From Homarus americanus (lineage: Eukaryota > Arthropoda > Malacostraca > Decapoda > Nephropidae): a stretch of 64,000 bases of DNA. Position 1 is the stretch's first letter, and each line of letters starts with the position of its first letter. The position numbers and the translations under genes were made by a program. The stretch covers positions 26,001-90,000 of the forward strand of contig NW_024753869.1 of NCBI RefSeq assembly GCF_018991925.1, read 5' to 3'. Under the pieces are notes generated by a model. That model ran no database searches. It saw only the letters and a program-made list of their open reading frames with translations, and was not told the DNA's origin. Below, piece by piece: positions 57,613 through 64,000 of this stretch.

Positions 57613-59261
57613 ACTAACATTAATATTATAACATGTAACTGTCTATGAGTACGTGTGTTAAACGTATTCATGTGTGGTGTAACACAGTTGAATTTTGATA
57701 ATAATTACTTACAATATTTTGAAATTAAAATCTACATGAAACGTCAAATTCTTATACTAAGGATTTCTAATTTTCAAGTTGGCAATTACATTACAGTGAA
57801 TCCTTACAAATACAATTATTATAACTGCATTAATAGACTCTCTCATATATGCGCTTCTAGAGTTACTTAGCTGTTTGATGAAGGTAATAATCGTGTTTAA
57901 CCGACTATTACTGTATATAACCATCAGCCACCAGGACTCTCACGGGATAGTCACTGTCTGCCAACTTCCACCAGCTTTTTACACGTGTTCTCTGAGTTCT
58001 ACTGAAAAAGATTTTTATTTAATTAATTTCTGAGCTGAGATGCCATTAAGACCTCGCCAACTTTTCGACGGTGTGTCTTGAGTGCATCTCTCCAGCCTCC
58101 TCACTTTTACCTGCTAGGACCCTCAATTTACATATATATTAACTGAAAAACTAACACCTGATATTTACCAATTTCAACACCATATAATAAACCCCATGAT
58201 CATCCATTACTAATTGTTAAGTAATTTTATTTATTTTTTATTCATTTTTTTTTAATATGTCTTCCCCTCATAAGAAACTCGTAATGTTATACTTCATTTT
58301 GACATTGTCTTCCTCTCTGTCTTCTTCCTTCAAGCAAAATATAGGAGATTGTTGTTGTACTTTTCTCCCAGATATCTGGAGTTTTCGGTTATTTTTTCTA
58401 TATAATTTATCCGTCTTATTCAGAGACTATTTAACCATTAGAAACTCACAGTGTTGAAGGTACAGTTGCTTCCACATATACGTAACACAACCTGGGAATA
58501 TGTGAGGGCACAAGTACGAGATGTGGCAGCGCAGCACCGTAGTCATTGACGTGGAACTGTGGATTACCCTATTTGCCGGTTCAGTCCTAGTCACTCAGTC
58601 GTGGCTACACAACATTGGTGCATAACATAAACAAATAAAGTATCTATGTGATATGTGATCTTCAGTATTGAGGTGTGGCCACACAAACAGGATATTTTCA
58701 CCGTTTCACGCCCATTCACTCAGCCCTGACAACGATGCTGCAATGCCATATCTCGTACCCGAGTCCTCAAACACTCCCAGGCTGTGGTACGTTCATGTGG
58801 AAGCGACTGTACATCACGCATGATATCAATCAAGTTATTGGGAGATGCGTCAGTCTTCATATCCGTATCTTGCTCAGTGGGGAATCGATTATCCGTGTTT
58901 ATCATTCGAAGTGTCGAGGTAAATATCATCCATGTTCTTATCAATGCTATCGGTGTATGCGTATTTATGATATCATTCTACAGTGTGATATCAGTTATGC
59001 CTGTTTTCATATCATCTGGGGTAATACAGTAAAGTATTCTTCTCTCGTTATCTCAATTTAATCCGTGTTATCCATCCCCCATCAAGATATCCAAAATTCA
59101 TGCCATGATTCTGATCACACTAGTTATCATCATCCTCGTTATCACTCAAGCTATCATGACATCCAAGGCCTGTGATTTCATTCTAACTATGGTGTCAACC
59201 ATCCTTTGTGTGATCATCCTAAATCATTATGTTTATCACCTGTATATCATCCTAATCACAA

Positions 59262-59262
<1 letters not shown>
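57613..59262. other. Spacer, no gene recognised
   Basis: AT-rich. Loose TATCATCCTAATCA-like repeats occur at 59080-59260. A 128-codon frame at 58675-59061 has no known motif and is mirrored by an opposite-strand frame, so it is not called. Confidence 0.35.

Positions 59263-59332
<70 letters not shown>
59263..59332. repeat. (CA)n microsatellite
   Basis: 35 CA units. Confidence 0.98.
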
Positions 59333-59335
<3 letters not shown>

Positions 59336-59805
59336 ACTTCCCACCCTTTGAGCTGAGACTCTCTGGCGTCTCTATGGCCTGGAGGTGAGTCAGACTCTTG
59401 TTAACAGGGAACACGAGACTCATAAGCCAACAATATTTACAGTCTACGTGCGGCGCCAAGGAAGACCCTGCACTGGACAGTTAACTCCTCAGGAAGTATA
59501 ACCACACACAATAGCCTCTAAGTTGGTTGATATAATGTAAGCATATATAGAGCTAGACGACGCTGTTTACTGCTGCAAGGTGATTATTGAACGGGAGATT
59601 GTTGAAGCTTTGAATGAATGACTTCTCAAAATCGAAGAGTATTTGGCCTATCGCATAAGTGATGGAAGTATTAAACAACAAGGCATAGAAAACGACAACC
59701 ATTCTTTCTGAGTCATGCGGAATAACCATTGTGCGAGTCATCGATCGGGTGGCATCACTTACTTCCTCTGCCTCCTGGATGACCTCGTAGCTGCCCGGTC
59801 ACACA
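59333..59805. other. Spacer, no gene recognised
   Basis: Nothing supportable. Confidence 0.4.
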
Positions 59806-59902
59806 GACGGACGGAAGGACAGACGGACGGAAGGACTGACGGACGGAAGGACAGAAGGGTGGAAAGACGGAAGGACGGACGGGAGGACGGAAGGACGGAT
59901 GG
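59806..59902. repeat. (GACG/GAAG)n tetranucleotide array
   Basis: GACGGACGGAAGGACA-type units, purine-rich. Confidence 0.93.
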
Positions 59903-60075
59903 CATCAAATCCCTCCTCTCCCTGTAAGTCGAGGGACGTGACGGGGGGTGAAAATACAGGTTGATCCCCACTCTGACCCTCACACGTCCAGGAGAACTGC
60001 TGAGTGTGGCGACCTACATACCCAGGCCGCCCTCCTGCTGGTATACCCAAACACCCAGGCTGCCTTCCTGCGGGT

Positions 60076-60077
<2 letters not shown>

Positions 60078-60112
<35 letters not shown>
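60078..60112. repeat. (CA)n microsatellite
   Basis: About 17 CA units. Confidence 0.96.
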
Positions 60113-60113
<1 letters not shown>

Positions 60114-60482
60114 CCCACCCACGCGCGTGCACACACAAGCACCCACTCCTCATACTTTCGTCATTTTTCATATTCTCTCCCTCCTCACCTGCGTTCGTCT
60201 TCCCTCTGTCTCCCCTCTTCACTGTTCCCCTCTCCATTTATTCTCTTCCTTGTCATTTATCTTACCTTCCACGTATCTCCCCTTCCGCTTTTTCTGGCTT
60301 ACTTCTTCTCAGGTTTATCAGCATTGCTTCCTCTTCTTCTGTCAGTTCCATTTAAACAATATTATTTTTTTTCACTTGTCAATTTTGGTTTGCTATCTCT
60401 TCCCTATTATTATTTCCTTTAGTTCTTGTTTTCACTTTGTCTCCTCTTTCTACCTCATGATCTTTCCGCTTTTAATTCTCTT

Positions 60483-60484
<2 letters not shown>
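60113..60484. other. Pyrimidine-rich spacer
   Basis: T/C-rich throughout; open frames reflect composition. No gene. Confidence 0.45.

Positions 60485-60528
<44 letters not shown>
60485..60528. repeat. (CA)n microsatellite
   Basis: About 22 CA units. Confidence 0.97.
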
Positions 60529-60533
<5 letters not shown>

Positions 60534-60869
60534 AGTTTAGTATTGTGTATGTGTGGGGATAAATGAACTAGTTGAGTGTTGTTATTATCAAGTTGTGTTT
60601 CATTCCTTCACTCACCCTTTTTGTGTTCGTATTTGAGTCGTATTCTATTGAATATAAAAATCTAATCAGTAAAACGAAGGGTGATTTATAAACTTGTTTC
60701 CAATGTTCTCTAAGGTCAGTATAGACTTAAGTTTCCTGTAATGTCACGAATAATGGTCCTGTAGTGTCAGTCAGTCTCTGTTCTTATGAGTCCAACGTCT
60801 TATCAACATCGATATTAACACTCACTGTAATGGTAATATACTCAATAATTTTCTGGGACACACTCTGGT

Positions 60870-61060
60870 ATTAGGGTGTGGTGGCCGACTGGATACAAAC
60901 CTCCCTTCCTGGTCTTAGGTTCAGTGGTTTGTACCCAGGGCTCCCTTAGTTCACCCAGCTGTGAATGAGTACCTAACTTTACAGATGGGGAAGTAAAGTC
61001 GGTCGAGTTTAGTAGTGACTATCTGTACTGCTTCCTTGTGTACTAAAAAATAAAGATTTA
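60870..61060 (+). mobile_element. tRNA-derived SINE copy
   Basis: GTGTGGTGGCCGACTGGATA (A-box region) is followed by GGTTCAGTGGTTTGTACCCA, CCCAGCTGTGAATGAGTACC and GCTTCCTTGTGTACTAAAAA. Shares head and CTTCCTTGTGTAC tail with the copies at 6745 and 63388. Confidence 0.6.
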
Positions 61061-61461
61061 CTCTACACTTTCATTGTAATTATTCACTCAGGAAATAGAA
61101 TGTCATTTGAAGTCTACTGTTTAGTATTGAATGAAAAATATTAATATAACTACTAAAACGTTAACTAATACATAAATATATGATTTTCCGTTAATACCGT
61201 CATTAAAACTAAACAATTATTTTATTTTTTACACGAACCTACAATAATAACACAGTGAATTAAATTAAATCCACAGTAGAAAAGAAATATTAACATGGAA
61301 ATATAACGAGAACAGTGATACACCGCTTCACGTTACATATTACAAAATATAATAAATACAGGTATATACAAATTGTCGAAAGTTTTTAAGGTAATACGGA
61401 ACAACTTAGTGGAAATATAGTGATGAAGGTGACAAAAGTATTAAGCTATCTCCAGTAACAC

Positions 61462-61464
<3 letters not shown>
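61061..61464. other. AT-rich spacer
   Basis: No gene. Confidence 0.4.

Positions 61465-61520
<56 letters not shown>
61465..61520. repeat. (CT)n microsatellite
   Basis: 28 CT units. Confidence 0.98.
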
Positions 61521-61526
<6 letters not shown>

Positions 61527-61576
61527 CATTTAACGTATTTGAATGGTAAGTTTCATGTTGTGTTTTGTTTGTGCTT

Positions 61577-61640
61577 GTTAGGTTAGGTTAGGTTTGGTCT
61601 TTCAGTCAGTCACTCACTCACTCACTCACTCACTCACTGA
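61577..61640 (+). repeat. Short TTAGG run and (CACT)n
   Basis: TTAGGTTAGGTTAGG at 61578-61592, then (CACT)n at 61609-61638. Confidence 0.9.
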
Positions 61641-61828
61641 CGGAGACAAATTTATATACCCGAGAGAAGCGTATAATTAGTTACTGGTGATTCGCTTTCT
61701 TTAGAACAAGATATCCGGCAGAACACTTCTTCTCCCGGTGCTTACAATAACATACACGGGGAGAACAGAGAACACTTTCATTTTTGTAGAATAACAGAAA
61801 AAAAACTCATTTGTAGAGAGTGACAAAC

Positions 61829-62165
61829 TTAGTTGTATACAAGTGTTCGCCGGCCCTTCGTGCCCGGTGAGAGTTTGAATGCTCGTGTTTGGCTAGTATA
61901 GCGCGCAACTGCCGTCCAGCTGACAGCGTACAGCGAATGAGGGTGCGCCAAGTCCGTAGACTTGCATAGTTTTTCAGCGTAAATAAAATGGTTAATTAAT
62001 GCCTTCCTAAAAAAACTATTGACATGGGACCAGGTTTGTTCCACTCTACGAATTTTTTGCAATTTTTCCACCAAGTTTGATGAAAAACGATTGTGCCGTT
62101 TCGGCTGCCCAGAACAGACAGACAGACAGACAGACATACACACGGCTAGTCCTATAGTATATTAG
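61829..62165 (-). mobile_element. Probable mobile-element 3' end with (GACA)n
   Basis: CGATTGTGCCGTTTCGGCTG..., a (GACA)6 run (62110-62134) and TCCTATAGTATATTAGAT make an arrangement common at the ends of arthropod RTE-like and related repeats. The minus frame here has no known domain. Assignment is by resemblance only. Confidence 0.3.
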
Positions 62166-63038
62166 ATAGCCAAACTAATTTTATTATACACTGCACAACT
62201 TATTTATGTATATATATTTGTTATCAAAGTATATATACTTTTTATACACAATGCATTTCCTAATGAGATGGAATTAACTAGATAAAAAAAATAATTCACC
62301 TCTTACACAACAAATTAAATTTCTATCCAAACATTAAAATAAACTACAACTAATTAATTAATTCCAGCAAATCATAAAAAAATAAATAAAAATTCACATG
62401 TTTTAATGGTTTATGGAGAGTGCCAACCACATCGAGTGTTTAGCCTCATTATCCAAGTGCCACAAATTAACTGAGAGGAAAGGATTATCACAGCACTAGG
62501 GATTACTTCTCTCCCAGCTGTATATTTCTTCAGTACACAAGAACTTCATTTTCCTCATAGTCATTTGTTTAGAGCATCTTCCCTACAGCTCTAACACACC
62601 ACAGAACCACTCTCAGTTATTAGGTAATTTACTTGTTTGTGTTAAGACCTCTACCCTGCTGAGATGTAAAGCAAAACTGTTTTCTTATTTCAATGTCTTA
62701 TTATACTGTAAATTAATGATGTATACTATAAATAAAGTTGAGACAGACAGACAGACAGACGGAGACAGACAGACAGACAGTGAAAGAAAAAGAGATCATC
62801 TGCAAACTCCACTTAGGTTCCACGAGCCTAAAAAATTATTTAGTATAGTTGTGTCTCGTCTGACCTTCACGATCTTTCTGTGTTTCATGTTTTTACCCCA
62901 CAAAGTATTTTCGGTTCTGTCTGACTAAGATTTCACTAAATATTTCGAGAACGAGTTTATGGATTTGCACTAAACTTCGTAAATTCTATCAGCATGTGGA
63001 AAAGTCCGCATAATAAACTTTAGGCTCAATTAACGTCT
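62166..63038. other. AT-rich spacer with (GACA)n
   Basis: (GACA)n at 62742-62780. No gene. Confidence 0.45.
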
Positions 63039-63067
63039 AACCTAACCTAACCTAACTTAACCTAACC
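63039..63067 (-). repeat. Short CCTAA (TTAGG) block
   Basis: CTAACCTAACCTAACCTAAC with one TTAAC variant. Confidence 0.92.
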
Positions 63068-63308
63068 TTTCCTTTCTCGTTCTTGGTTTTCATTATTTTT
63101 TTTTTTTTTATCACTTCTACTCTTTTTACCTCTCCTTTCACTCTCCTTATACTGTACCTCCTCCTCTTCTCCCCTTTTCATCCATATTCTCATTTTCGTC
63201 AGTCGTCCTCTCCTCTATTTCTATCCCCCTATTCCCTTATTTTGTCCATCTGCTCCGCTTCTTCTCACCATCAACTCTTTCTCCCTTTTTCACTCCTTTC
63301 GCTGCACC

Positions 63309-63336
63309 ATGACTCAGCAGGAGGAGCAGGACACAG
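63309..63336 (+). CDS. Candidate first coding exon (9 codons plus 1 nt)
   Basis: CTGCACCATGA gives a good start context (CACC before ATG). The exon reads MTQQEEQDT plus G and ends at ACACAG|GTAGGT, a good donor. It follows about 200 bp of pyrimidine-rich sequence that could be a 5' UTR or promoter of the TATA-less kind. A very short first coding exon is common in animal genes. No downstream exon is visible; a SINE and a LINE fragment fill the remaining 660 bp, so the gene, if real, continues beyond the window. No family can be named. Confidence 0.3.
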
Positions 63337-63387
63337 GTAGGTCTTTCCCTTACTTCACCTCTTATTAAATCCTCACATATAAGACGA

Positions 63388-63560
63388 GGTGTGCGGTGGC
63401 CGAGTGGATATAGTGCTCTCCTCATGTCACTGGTTCACTGGTTCGCGTCCACCCAACTTTCAATCGAGTGCTATATTGACCACAATGTCTTCTTGTATCC
63501 CGAAGGCTTAGTATACTACGTGGCGTATCCTCACATCCCACCTAACTGGTCATCAGGTAT
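63388..63560 (+). mobile_element. tRNA-derived SINE copy
   Basis: GTGCGGTGGCCGAGTGGATA (A box), CACTGGTTCGCGTCCACCC (B-box-like), and the family tail CTTCTTGTATCCCGAAGGCT at about 63492. The best-preserved of the three related copies. Confidence 0.65.
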
Positions 63561-63836
63561 ATAGGATCAGTTTTACTCTCATTTAAGAGGTCAAACATAT
63601 AGAGAGGTTTTGTTTTAGCCATCTGGAAGCTACGAACAGCAGCTGTGCAACACAACTCTTCAGTGTTTGAATGTTGTGTAGAACTGTTCCAGATCGGGTA
63701 AGGCACGGAGTGAGAGATCGCTGATGAAGAGATGGAAACTTAAAGTAACATAAGGTTGATGTAACTGCAATATTCCCGTTGATAGTCGTACAGTAGAGAC
63801 GTCTTCTATCTGTGATGAAGACCTAAAGACTGTACT

Positions 63837-64000
63837 CATCTGTATAATGCGTCAGGTATAAGGCGCAGTAGATCCATGAAGTAAGCATTTCTGAACAAGG
63901 GACCAAGTACACTTCCCTGAGGCACACCGACCTTACTCTGGTGTCTTTCGGACTGTACCATTTACGGCCAGCCTCAGATCACGACCACAAAGACAGCTGG
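63837..64000 (-). pseudogene. Jockey-like LINE reverse transcriptase fragment (motif B), runs off window
   Basis: Minus strand: RHQSKVGVPQGSVLGPL (63934-63896 core), FRNAYFMDLLRLIPDALYR and a stop at 63839-63837. GVPQGSVLGPL then x(W)NxYFxDLLxLIP is the RT motif B and its following helix in Jockey-group LINEs. The catalytic ADD box expected next is not readable after the stop. The 5' part lies beyond the right edge. Confidence 0.75.

Overview
The window reads as nuclear DNA from an arthropod, most likely a malacostracan crustacean (a decapod is my best guess). The reasons are: many interstitial blocks of the arthropod telomere pentamer TTAGG/CCTAA, a very heavy load of micro- and minisatellites, CR1-like LINEs, a Penelope-like element with a GIY-YIG domain, tRNA-derived SINEs and two tRNA-Cys genes. 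I see no bacterial-style operons and no complete multi-exon host gene. The only intact cellular genes I can support are the two tRNA-Cys genes. A few short segments carry good splice signals and could be single exons; all are low confidence.

Layout. 0-2 kb: a minus-strand LINE with a near-complete zinc-knuckle ORF1 joined almost directly to the start and tail of ORF2, so the polymerase is missing. 2-9.3 kb: mostly repeats ((CA)n, ~45-bp and ~58-bp minisatellites, a 1.3-kb purine-only tract, and a TTAGG/TTGGG block with a 15-bp higher-order unit). 9.3-15 kb: mostly unique AT-rich DNA with one well-formed orphan exon-like segment. 15.1-16.7 kb: a 22-bp minisatellite organised as 88-bp higher-order repeats, then a 32-bp array. 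17.7-24 kb: microsatellites, a 27-bp array, a CR1-like LINE tail and a candidate exon behind a (CT)n tract. 24-25 kb: a second LINE tail with a poly(A) end. 26.4-33.9 kb: an almost unbroken belt of minisatellites ending in about 800 bp of (GAA)n.

33.9-34.2 kb: a MITE with 110-bp inverted repeats. 36.0-36.7 kb: a Tc1-like helix-turn-helix fragment behind a TATA box, between short inverted repeats. 37.0-39.3 kb: three related copies of a segment that, on the minus strand, looks like promoter plus first exon. 40.0-41.3 kb: a CR1-like reverse transcriptase with its catalytic Asp lost, running into a 25-bp array. 42.0-45.1 kb: nested insertions in (TA)n: a 162-bp tRNA-like palindrome, a 754-bp solo-LTR-like element and a Penelope-like element. 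45-56 kb: minisatellites, TTAGG blocks, a third CR1-like tail and compound microsatellites. 56.3-57.7 kb: duplicated tRNA-Cys genes. 58-64 kb: microsatellites, SINEs, a candidate first coding exon and an RT fragment running off the right edge.

Nothing here works as a metabolic or defence gene system. The interest is in mobile-element structure (nested, internally deleted and palindromic elements) and in the organised tandem arrays.
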